Assembly: GCA_013329865.1 (NCBI GenBank)
Contig: DUJJ01000120.1
Location: 1 to 5,437 of the forward strand
DNA length: 5,437 nt
Direction of reading: 5' to 3'
Source of the DNA: Candidatus Poseidoniaceae archaeon
GTDB taxonomy: Archaea; Thermoplasmatota; Poseidoniia; Poseidoniales; Poseidoniaceae
Positions 1 through 5,437 of the stretch are shown piece after piece. Under the pieces are notes generated by a model. That model was not told the origin of the DNA. It ran no database searches and saw nothing but the letters and a program-made list of their open reading frames with translations. Each line of letters opens with the position of its first letter. The first letter of the stretch is position 1. The position numbers and the translations under genes were made by a program.

Positions 1-189
1 CGGTTCGTCCTCAAGCATCTCAACTGCCATAGTTACTGCTTCAAGGCAATCGATTTCACCGGATTCTAATTGGCCTCCAACGGTCTGCAAAACCTGCTTC
101 ATGCAGGAAATTCTAGCTGGATCTAGAGGGGTCTTACCAAGCCACGGCCCATCACCGCCTGCGCCACCGTGAATAACTAATACTGCCAT
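1..189 (-). CDS. Isoaspartyl peptidase / L-asparaginase (Ntn-hydrolase), N-terminal fragment
   Basis: The 63 visible codons begin with ATG at 189 and stay open to the window edge, so the gene is partial at its 3' end. The N terminus MAVLVIHGGAGG is the hallmark first strand of the Asparaginase_2 / plant-type asparaginase family (usual length about 300 residues). It is followed by a helix and the segment EAVTMAVEMLEDEP, which matches the family pattern AVe-x-Av-x-LEDdP lying just before the conserved NAG motif. Members hydrolyse beta-aspartyl (isoaspartyl) dipeptides and L-asparagine in the cytoplasm, after autocleavage exposes a catalytic Thr. That Thr and the cleavage site lie outside the window, so activity cannot be judged. 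The start is only 5 bases after the cyclophilin stop and has no clear Shine-Dalgarno sequence, which suggests translation coupled to the upstream gene. The family call is solid; whether it acts as peptidase, asparaginase or glycosylasparaginase is open. Confidence 0.87.
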   Translation of the reverse strand, partial: MAVLVIHGGAGGDGPWLGKTPLDPARISCMKQVLQTVGGQLESGEIDCLEAVTMAVEMLEDEP

Positions 190-194
190 GCCAA

Positions 195-674
195 TTAAAC
201 AACAGTGCAGCTGATTATTTGTTGTGGTTCAGCAGGTCTGTCTCCGGGTAATTTCTTGCATCTTTCAATCGCGGTGACAACGTCCATGCCGTCAACAACT
301 TCGCCAAAAACTGCGTGATTACCGTTCAGCCAAGGAGTCGCCACAGTGGTCAGGAAAAACTGCGAACCACCAGTGTTTCTACCCGCATTTGCCATCGAAA
401 GGATGCCGGGTCTATCGTGTTTCAATGCTAGTGCGGAGGGTTCACAAGGTATTTGCCAGCCCGGACCGCCAGTCCCGGCGCGGCGAGACATAGGGTCGCT
501 TGAGTGTGGGCAACCTCCCTGAATCATAAAATCCGCAATTACGCGGTGAAAATGTAGGCCATTATAATGACCAGACTCTACTAACTTGACAAAGTTGGCA
601 ACTGTCTGAGGGGCTTCATCGGCGTATAATTTAATCAGGATATCTCCTGCACTGGTTTTCATCATTACTTGCAT
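195..674 (-). CDS. Cyclophilin-type peptidyl-prolyl cis-trans isomerase
   Basis: This is a single-domain cyclophilin of 159 residues, close to the usual size, with no signal peptide, so it should be cytoplasmic. It catalyses cis/trans isomerisation of X-Pro bonds and assists folding. The active site is complete by comparison with human CypA: FHRVI with catalytic Arg44 (CypA Arg55), FMIQGG with Phe49, Met50 and Gln52, MANAG at 94-98, GSQFF with Phe107, and PWLNGNH with Trp115, Leu116 and His120. Trp115 occupies the cyclosporin-contacting Trp121 position of CypA, which is Phe in E. coli cyclophilins. The GTGGPGWQIPCE segment at 67-78 is typical of the short prokaryotic/archaeal subgroup. The start is uncertain: Met1 (674), Met4 (665) and Met5 (662) are all possible, and MKTSAGDI from Met5 resembles family N termini best. 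No good Shine-Dalgarno sequence precedes any of them. The stop is 5 bases from the next gene, so the two are probably co-transcribed. Confidence 0.95.
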   Translation of the reverse strand: MQVMMKTSAGDILIKLYADEAPQTVANFVKLVESGHYNGLHFHRVIADFMIQGGCPHSSDPMSRRAGTGGPGWQIPCEPSALALKHDRPGILSMANAGRNTGGSQFFLTTVATPWLNGNHAVFGEVVDGMDVVTAIERCKKLPGDRPAEPQQIISCTVV

Positions 675-714
675 GGGCTTGCCACTAGTCGACAGGTCAT
701 GAGTGTTACCTTTC
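665..714 (-). promoter_or_regulatory. Candidate leader mini-ORF with Shine-Dalgarno before the cyclophilin gene
   Basis: In the gap after the surface-protein stop, the minus strand reads GGAAAGGTAACACTC followed by ATG at 700. The AAGGT is a reasonable Shine-Dalgarno match 7 bases before that ATG. The frame encodes only MTCRLVASPCK and ends in TAA at 667-665. That stop overlaps the in-frame cyclophilin Met4 codon as TAATG, the classic layout for termination-reinitiation. The best ribosome-binding site here therefore serves the mini-ORF rather than the cyclophilin ATG at 674, which lies about 33 bases from it. It may be a translational leader or simply chance. Confidence 0.22.
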
Positions 715-716
715 CG

Positions 717-3700
717 CTACTGCTTGAGCCACGGCCTGAAATGTTGGTCAGCATAAGCGCGAGCATAGTCAGCAGGGTATCCTGCGGCAATCAACTGCTG
801 CTCATATGCTAATTGCTCTGGCGTTATTGAGGCATCTACTGCCCCTATTCCAGCGACTGCAGCATATCCCGCATCAGCATACGCTTTCTCTTGCATAGCA
901 AACGTGTCACTCTTTGCGCCCCTACCTCTAACAAACAATAGGGTTCCCAGGAGTAGAACAATAACGACACCAATTATGCCAATCAGTGTGAAGGACATGC
1001 CAAACAGGCCTGTTTCTGATTCAGCTTCCTCGGTTGAATCTGTGGAACCATCATTTGAGTCATTTGGATCCACAGGGTCAACTGGAACAACAGGATCCAC
1101 AGGAGTGTCGTCATCGTTATTGTCTGTGTTGTTGTCCTGAGGCTCATCGATAATTTCACAACCCTCTGAATCAACAATGACCCCTATCGGAGTTTCTGGG
1201 CAAAGATCATTCTCATTCAAGACGCCGTCAAAGTCCAAATCCAATATTGGACAGCCAACGCCGTTGTCGCCCGAAAACACGCCGGCGACCTCTGGACACT
1301 GGTCACCATTTGTCCCGTTCGGATTGTCACCAAAGCCATCACCATCGCTGTCATACCATTGAGTAGGGTCGTTCGGCAAGATGTCGTTATCATTAGAAAC
1401 ACCGTCATTGTCAAGGTCAGGACAGCCAAATCTGTCAACTGTGGAAGTGCCGGGGTTGTTAGGACAGTCGTCAATTATCCCGTCGCCTGCATCAGTCGAG
1501 TTGAATCCATCCCGATCAACGTCATTAGCCCACAATTCTTCCTCGTTTTGGATGTAGAATGGTGCTGAGAAATGAATGTTGTTCGTCTCGTCTTCTTCAG
1601 AAATTTCTTCATTACTATCAATGATTAGTTTACAACGGTAGTCGCCAGAAGTAGTTTCTGTCGGTATGGTGAAGAAGGCGAAGTAATCATCAACACTAGA
1701 GGCGTTGTAAGACATTGTGTTACTCACGCTTGGATTATCAGATGCTGCTTCCGATGAATACATCGTGTTTACTGTCTCATTATCACTGTTAACCAATTCA
1801 ATTAGCAGGACGAAACTCTGTCCATAACCAGGTCCACGTAAATTACTGATGACCCACTGAAGGGTAACTTCCTCATCAGTGAAGGTTTCTGTTGTTGGAC
1901 AATTCAAACTTTCTGGCGCTAAATCAGGGAGCGCTGCTGGGATTTCAATGATGTCAACATCATAATCTCCCTGGCCACCGTTAGAGGCAACGGTGAGCGT
2001 GAAGGTGTTTTGCTGTCCTTCAAACTCCATGTTGTTCAGTGATTCGAACAACAATCCGTAACTCTGGTTATCAACCGAAGCAATCAAATCACCGACTGCG
2101 TTAGTAAGAGTCGCAGTAAATGGTTGGTTTGTCGTTGAATTAAAGTGTATTTCCGTATTCATATAATCTTCAACTTCAAACGTGTAGACGTCTTCTGCAT
2201 CCGAGTTACTCAAACAGCCAGTACCGCTGATTGTGGGGTTTCTACCCAACGGAATACCAGATGATGTCGCATCTTGGCCTAGTCCTAGGTCATTTTGACT
2301 TCCACAGGTAAATGGTGGCACATAGGCAGACTGATCCGGCTCCCCGACAAGTAGCCTGTAGGTTCCACCCGGGTTGCCACCAAAGCCGCCCCAATATGTG
2401 ACGTTGACATAGTAGTCTCCGGCAACAAATTCGTAATCGGTTCCTTCTAATGTTACTGTTTCATCGATGTTTGTACTTCTCCAACTTCTGTCGACTGATG
2501 TGCCATTGGGCAGGAATAATTCCAAATCGAAGTCAGCCCCACTAATTGGTGCAGTTACCAACGTTACTTCCAGCGGCTGATTTGCCGATATGCTGATTTT
2601 GTACATGTCTGCTTCATCGGTTGAGTCAACACAACCACGAACTTCGACATCAACATCTAATCCTAAATCAAGGGCATTACCTACATCATCACCTATATCA
2701 GCACCAGATGCTGCATCATCTTGTGGTGAAGCGCAAGCGTTGACGGCGTTGCCAATAGATAATGAGTCATCGGCAGTTATGGTATTATCGCTCTCACTTT
2801 TTTCTGCTACCATCTCATCGCCATCGAGAATAACAAAGACATTGTATTCCCCCTCTACTATGTTACCAGGTATTGAAACGTTGAGGGTAACTAACTGTGT
2901 TGCATTAATTGCCAAACCTGACGACCAACTAACGTTGCCGAGATTGTGGTCAACCCAAGAGTTACTTGAATCAACACTTAGAATAACTTCAACCATAAAT
3001 GGATCTATCAGCTCAAGAGTCCCGTCATTAATCACTGTAACATCAAATGCGACCAAATCACCGAGATTTGCCGAGGTTGGGAAACTTACACTATCAACTG
3101 CAAGATTAGGGATAGGTACGCTGTAGTTAGTGTATACATCGATTGTGTAGTTCCCATTACCTGTGAAGTGTGATATGTTTACATAATAGGTTCCTGGTTG
3201 GTTTTCAAACGATGAGTCTAACGATGTGACAAACTCATCAGCATCGTTGGATGCTCCAGAGCTATCAATAATTGTCCCATTGGGTTGGTGAAGAAGTAAG
3301 TCAAAGTCAACACCGGACTCCATGGTTAGGGTGACGGAAATAGTGTGGTTTTCTGGGACGTCAAATGCAAAGACGTCCCCCTCATCAGAGGAGTCCAAGC
3401 AGCCCGTGTAAGTAGCAGTCACGTTACTGCCCATATTTGTCGGTGAGTCAGTCCAGTTTTGTGGTGCATCTTGGCCCGTATTAGCATCGTTTGGGGGGTT
3501 CACCCAATCCAAACAAGATTCGGTATAATTGGTCCAGATATCAAGATCATAATCGCCTATCGAACTGCCACCGCCTTGATTGTATGGAAAGACAACTATC
3601 CAATACGTCCCAGGGGTTGATTCAATAGTTGAACCAATACTGGTAACGGTTTCGACGGGGTCGCCATAATATGAAGTATCGGCTGCGAAATATGAACCAT

Positions 3701-4103
3701 TATCCTCAAACGCTAATGCTAGGTCATAGTCATTTTGATAATTAGACATCGTTACATCGATATTGTAGTCTTGGTCCATAGTAAATTCATACCAGTCTTC
3801 TATATCTGTGGTGTCTGCGCAACTGGTGAACGACGTTGTTGGATTATTACCTAAGTCCTTAGCTGTGTTTGTTGTTGCGTTACCAGCATCACCTGGTGAG
3901 CCCCCATCGTTCTGAATGGCTGGACAGGGTTGACCAACTGCTTGCCTGATTTCTTTTCTGAGATCGTCTAGTAATATCGGTTCCCCAAGTGGATTGGTCG
4001 TTACATCGCGACTATCTTCATCGATTATACCATGGACACTTATCATGGGTGATAGTGCAGTTATAATGAACATAATCCCAACTAAAAATCGTATATTTCG
4101 CAT
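717..4103 (-). CDS. Large membrane-anchored surface protein with PPC-like, CARDB-like and TSP3-like domains
   Basis: The start chosen is ATG 4103 (1128 residues). It gives a compact signal peptide (MRNIR, then hydrophobic 6-25, ending near SVHG) and has GTGA 5 bases upstream; an in-frame GTG at 4112 would add MSD. Domains in order: PPC-like 60-193 and 197-327, CARDB-like 332-450, PPC-like 457-587 and 600-720, CARDB-like 726-850, thrombospondin type 3-like calcium repeats 861-984, acidic Pro/Asp linker 985-1035, transmembrane helix 1036-1058, then RGRGAK and a cytoplasmic tail of about 70 residues. Each PPC-like unit carries a C-x-x-x-[ST]-D-x-x-D-x-[YF] motif (SCADTTDIEDWY, GCLDSSDEGDVF, GCVDSTDEADMY, GCLSNSDAEDVY). 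I count about 22 N-glycosylation sequons, all before the membrane helix. The composition is strongly acidic. No catalytic domain is visible, so an adhesive, structural or substrate-binding surface role is inferred; the precise function is unknown. The gene is complete and co-oriented with its neighbours. Confidence 0.93.
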   Translation of the reverse strand: MRNIRFLVGIMFIITALSPMISVHGIIDEDSRDVTTNPLGEPILLDDLRKEIRQAVGQPCPAIQNDGGSPGDAGNATTNTAKDLGNNPTTSFTSCADTTDIEDWYEFTMDQDYNIDVTMSNYQNDYDLALAFEDNGSYFAADTSYYGDPVETVTSIGSTIESTPGTYWIVVFPYNQGGGSSIGDYDLDIWTNYTESCLDWVNPPNDANTGQDAPQNWTDSPTNMGSNVTATYTGCLDSSDEGDVFAFDVPENHTISVTLTMESGVDFDLLLHQPNGTIIDSSGASNDADEFVTSLDSSFENQPGTYYVNISHFTGNGNYTIDVYTNYSVPIPNLAVDSVSFPTSANLGDLVAFDVTVINDGTLELIDPFMVEVILSVDSSNSWVDHNLGNVSWSSGLAINATQLVTLNVSIPGNIVEGEYNVFVILDGDEMVAEKSESDNTITADDSLSIGNAVNACASPQDDAASGADIGDDVGNALDLGLDVDVEVRGCVDSTDEADMYKISISANQPLEVTLVTAPISGADFDLELFLPNGTSVDRSWRSTNIDETVTLEGTDYEFVAGDYYVNVTYWGGFGGNPGGTYRLLVGEPDQSAYVPPFTCGSQNDLGLGQDATSSGIPLGRNPTISGTGCLSNSDAEDVYTFEVEDYMNTEIHFNSTTNQPFTATLTNAVGDLIASVDNQSYGLLFESLNNMEFEGQQNTFTLTVASNGGQGDYDVDIIEIPAALPDLAPESLNCPTTETFTDEEVTLQWVISNLRGPGYGQSFVLLIELVNSDNETVNTMYSSEAASDNPSVSNTMSYNASSVDDYFAFFTIPTETTSGDYRCKLIIDSNEEISEEDETNNIHFSAPFYIQNEEELWANDVDRDGFNSTDAGDGIIDDCPNNPGTSTVDRFGCPDLDNDGVSNDNDILPNDPTQWYDSDGDGFGDNPNGTNGDQCPEVAGVFSGDNGVGCPILDLDFDGVLNENDLCPETPIGVIVDSEGCEIIDEPQDNNTDNNDDDTPVDPVVPVDPVDPNDSNDGSTDSTEEAESETGLFGMSFTLIGIIGVVIVLLLGTLLFVRGRGAKSDTFAMQEKAYADAGYAAVAGIGAVDASITPEQLAYEQQLIAAGYPADYARAYADQHFRPWLKQ
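720..998 (-). other. Membrane anchor and cytoplasmic tail of the surface protein
   Basis: Residues 1036-1058 form one strongly hydrophobic helix (MSFTLIGIIGVVIVLLLG and onward), followed by the positively charged stop-transfer RGRGAK. The remaining tail is Ala/Tyr-rich (EKAYADAGYAAVAGIGAV) and ends in a helix-like motif starting ITPEQLAYEQQ and finishing HFRPWLKQ. Cys and sequons are absent from helix and tail, as expected for the cytoplasmic side. From memory, tails with QQLIAxGYPxxYAxxYA recur in Marine Group II archaeal membrane proteins. Confidence 0.75.
1066..1103 (-). repeat. Short direct repeat coding the PVDP linker
   Basis: On the plus strand the 11-base word ggatccacagg occurs at 1066-1076 and again at 1093-1103, 27 bases (nine codons) apart. 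It encodes the repeated PVDP motifs of the acidic linker before the membrane helix. The spacing is a whole number of codons, consistent with a small in-frame expansion. Confidence 0.6.
1152..1523 (-). other. Thrombospondin type 3-like calcium-binding repeat region of the surface protein
   Basis: Residues 861-984 contain four D-x-D-x-D-G loops (DVDRDG 861, DLDNDG 896, DSDGDG 918, DLDFDG 955) and six Cys, mostly in DCP, GCP, QCP and LCP contexts. This is the pattern of thrombospondin type 3 / OmpA-associated calcium repeats, which form a rigid Ca2+-loaded stalk in known proteins. A stalk between the beta domains and the membrane anchor is the natural reading. Spacing of the loops is irregular (35, 22 and 37 residues). 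Confidence 0.8.
1554..2735 (-). repeat. Surface protein duplicated block, copy B (PPC-PPC-CARDB)
   Basis: This stretch encodes about residues 457-850. Cys pairs C457/C491 and C600/C630 open two PPC-like domains, followed by a CARDB-like domain that starts PDLAPESLNCP and ends near EDETNNI. Offsets to the matching landmarks in copy A are 397, 396, 403, 395 and 394 residues. This copy's CARDB-like domain has gained a Cys pair (C735/C824) that copy A lacks. The last PPC-like unit is the most divergent, with STTNQPFTATLTN replacing the DFDLxLxxPNGT signature seen in the second and third units. Confidence 0.7.
2754..3926 (-). repeat. Surface protein duplicated block, copy A (PPC-PPC-CARDB)
   Basis: This stretch encodes about residues 60-450 of the surface protein: two PPC-like beta domains, each opened by a Cys pair (C60/C95 and C197/C235), then a CARDB-like domain starting PNLAVDSVSFP and ending near ESDNTI. 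The same order recurs about 395 residues later as copy B. Similarity is at the level of architecture and motifs; the DNA itself is not obviously repeated, so the duplication is old. Confidence 0.7.
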
Positions 4104-4131
4104 GTCGCTCACGATATGGTGTGCGCGCCGC

Positions 4132-4143
4132 TAAGTTATGAAA
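4132..4143 (-). promoter_or_regulatory. Weak candidate TATA box for the surface-protein gene
   Basis: The minus strand reads TTTCATAACTTA in the 45-base gap after pckA. Its centre lies about 25 bases before the GTG at 4112, the usual archaeal TATA-to-start-site distance, so it could drive a leaderless or nearly leaderless transcript. The match to a TTTATATA-type box is poor and no clear BRE is seen. No U-rich terminator follows pckA, so readthrough from pckA is equally possible. Confidence 0.2.
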
Positions 4144-4157
4144 CTACGGGCCTACGG

Positions 4158-5437
4158 TTAGTTTTCTAATGACTTCGGTGATGAGCGATTGACCGCTTCC
4201 GATACCCCTGTCTCATACCGTTTGAAATTGTCAACAAACATATCAGCAAGGTCATTTGCTGCCTTGTTATACGAGTCAGGATTGTCCCATGTCTGGATTG
4301 GCTGCAAGACCTCGTTCGGCACTTGGGGGCATGTCGTAGGAATTGCAAAACCAAAGCGTTCGTCAATAACGTAGTTTACATTGTCCAATTCACCATCTAA
4401 AGCAGCATTTAGCATTGCCCTTGTATGTTTGAGTTTCATTCTACTGCCAACACCGTAAGGCCCGCCACTCCAACCAGTGTTGATAAGCCAAGCATTAGCG
4501 CTATGTTGTTCCATTTTACTCGACAATAAGTCAGCATATACTCCGGGATGCATCGGCATGAAAGGTTCACCAAAACAAGCAGAAAAAGTAGCTTGAGGTT
4601 CCTTAACCCCAATTTCGGTTCCAGCCACCTTCGCAGTATAGCCTGAAATGAAATGGTAGGCCGCCTGTTCTGGGGTCAATTTGGATATTGGGGGCAGAAC
4701 ACCAAAGGCGTCGCAGGTCAGGAAAATCACGTTTTGCGGGTGCCCACCTGTCGAATCAGCAGTCCGATTATCGATGAATTCGATAGGATATGACCCCCGC
4801 GTGTTTTGAGTCTTTGAAGTGTCGTGGAAGTCTGGTATTCCATTTTCATCCATCACTATGTTTTCCAAAATTGAGCCAAAGCGACGGGTTGTGCCAAATA
4901 TTTCTGGCTCGTCTTCTGCTGATAAATCGATTAGTTTAGCGTAGCATCCACCTTCAAAATTGAATACTCCGCTGGCACCCCAACCATGTTCATCGTCACC
5001 GATTAAAGCCCGTTTCGGGTCGGCCGATAGTGTGGTTTTACCGGTGCCCGAAAGGCCGAAGAAAACCGCCGTGTTTTCACCATTGGTGTTAGCGGAGCAG
5101 TGCATTGGCAGGATTCCTTTTTTTGGTAAAATTAGATTCATCACTGAGAAGATTGACTTTTTGATCTCACCAGCATACTCTGTCCCACCGATAAGAACTT
5201 CCCCTGCAGCATAGTTGACGATTATAAAGCACCCTGAATTAAGCCCGTCTTCAGCACTTGCCTCAAACTGCGGTGCGTGAAATACGGTGAATTCCGGTGA
5301 GTGATTCACCATGTGTTCTGCCGATGGACGCACAAACATATTGCGCGCAAATGCGTTATGCCATGCAGTTTCAGTAATTACTCTAATCGGTAAAGATTCT
5401 GCCATATCTGCACCACAACACAGATCCTGAACAAATA
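4158..5437 (-). CDS. pckA: Phosphoenolpyruvate carboxykinase (ATP), 5'-truncated by window edge
   Basis: The enzyme converts oxaloacetate plus ATP to PEP, CO2 and ADP, the first committed step of gluconeogenesis, in the cytoplasm. The frame stays open to the window end: upstream of the ATG at 5405 it reads FVQDLCCGAD, matching the FVVDAFCGA region of E. coli PckA. That ATG is therefore internal, and about 120 N-terminal residues, including the substrate-binding Arg65 equivalent, are missing (family length about 520-540). Counting from that internal Met: YAGEIKK with metal-ligand Lys83, MHCSAN with His102, P-loop GLSGTGKTT with Lys123 and Thr124, LIGDDEHGW with Asp137 and Asp138, NTRGSYP with Arg203, and adenine-site Arg322 and Thr328 in SRMKLKHTRA. 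All expected catalytic residues in the visible part are present. The P-loop pattern and overall similarity place it in the ATP-type, not the GTP-type, family. The surface-protein gene begins 45-54 bases after its stop. Confidence 0.97.
   Translation of the reverse strand, partial: FVQDLCCGADMAESLPIRVITETAWHNAFARNMFVRPSAEHMVNHSPEFTVFHAPQFEASAEDGLNSGCFIIVNYAAGEVLIGGTEYAGEIKKSIFSVMNLILPKKGILPMHCSANTNGENTAVFFGLSGTGKTTLSADPKRALIGDDEHGWGASGVFNFEGGCYAKLIDLSAEDEPEIFGTTRRFGSILENIVMDENGIPDFHDTSKTQNTRGSYPIEFIDNRTADSTGGHPQNVIFLTCDAFGVLPPISKLTPEQAAYHFISGYTAKVAGTEIGVKEPQATFSACFGEPFMPMHPGVYADLLSSKMEQHSANAWLINTGWSGGPYGVGSRMKLKHTRAMLNAALDGELDNVNYVIDERFGFAIPTTCPQVPNEVLQPIQTWDNPDSYNKAANDLADMFVDNFKRYETGVSEAVNRSSPKSLEN

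Noticed and set aside
717..719. TAG as a pyrrolysine codon
   Set aside because: The surface protein already ends at a complete-looking tail motif and nothing in the window suggests pyrrolysine machinery; an ordinary stop is the simpler reading.
904..1140. Plus-strand open frame with a Gly-Ser-Thr repeat (STGSTGTTGSTG)
   Set aside because: It is the antisense image of the PVDP linker repeat; the repeat is explained by the minus-strand protein.
1217..1474. Second minus-strand open frame inside the calcium-repeat region
   Set aside because: It is an alternative frame of the well-supported surface-protein gene with a low-complexity Thr/Leu/Met-rich translation.
2590..3126. Plus-strand open frame of 178 codons
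   Set aside because: It lies fully antisense to the surface-protein gene, its Ser/Thr-rich translation is what the complement of that gene's Asp/Ser/Thr-rich coding yields, and it shows no recognisable domain or ribosome-binding site.
4113..4157. Possible terminator or operator (two CCGTAG words and a GCGCGC palindrome)
   Set aside because: No stable hairpin and no T-run on the transcribed strand; the repeated words are too short to distinguish from chance.
4960..5214. Plus-strand open frame opposite pckA
   Set aside because: It is antisense to the conserved P-loop region of pckA, where codon constraint keeps the opposite strand open; no domain is recognisable.
1..5437. CRISPR arrays, insertion sequences, tRNA or rRNA genes
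   Set aside because: No regularly spaced direct repeats outside coding linkers, no terminal inverted repeats or transposase motifs, and no cloverleaf-like or rRNA-like segments in the short gaps.

Overview
This window holds four genes, all on the minus strand and closely packed (45, 42 and 5 bases between neighbours). In the direction of transcription, from high to low coordinates, they are: an ATP-type phosphoenolpyruvate carboxykinase (pckA) cut off at its 5' end by the window edge; a large secreted, membrane-anchored multidomain surface protein; a cyclophilin-type peptidyl-prolyl isomerase; and the first 63 codons of an isoaspartyl peptidase/L-asparaginase of the Ntn-hydrolase family, cut off by the other edge. 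No RNA gene, mobile element, CRISPR array or convincing terminator is visible, and no stretch of 300 bases lacks a gene.

The likely source is a marine planktonic archaeon of the Marine Group II Euryarchaeota (Candidatus Poseidoniales). The main reason is the surface protein. It has a signal peptide, pre-peptidase C-terminal (PPC)-like beta domains, CARDB-like domains, thrombospondin type 3-like calcium repeats, an acidic Pro/Asp linker, one transmembrane helix, and a short cytoplasmic tail of the EQQLIAAGYPADYARAYA type. From memory, this combination recurs in that lineage. The assignment is an inference; no rRNA or other decisive marker is present.

Layout: 4158-5437 is pckA (gluconeogenesis, oxaloacetate to PEP), with the kinase motifs intact and about 120 N-terminal residues outside the window. 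Positions 717-4103 encode the surface protein, whose outer part is built from two copies of a block of about 395 residues (PPC-PPC-CARDB twice). Positions 195-674 encode the cyclophilin with a complete active site. Positions 1-189 encode the start of the isoaspartyl peptidase.

The cyclophilin and the isoaspartyl peptidase are probably translated from one message, and both act on altered peptide bonds (prolyl cis/trans isomers; isoaspartyl linkages), so a small protein-maintenance pair is plausible. No functional link of pckA or the surface protein to the others can be read from the sequence beyond co-orientation. I see no clear evidence of a wholly new system. The points most worth a second look are the internal duplication in the surface protein, its conserved-looking cytoplasmic tail, and the arrangement at the start of the cyclophilin gene.
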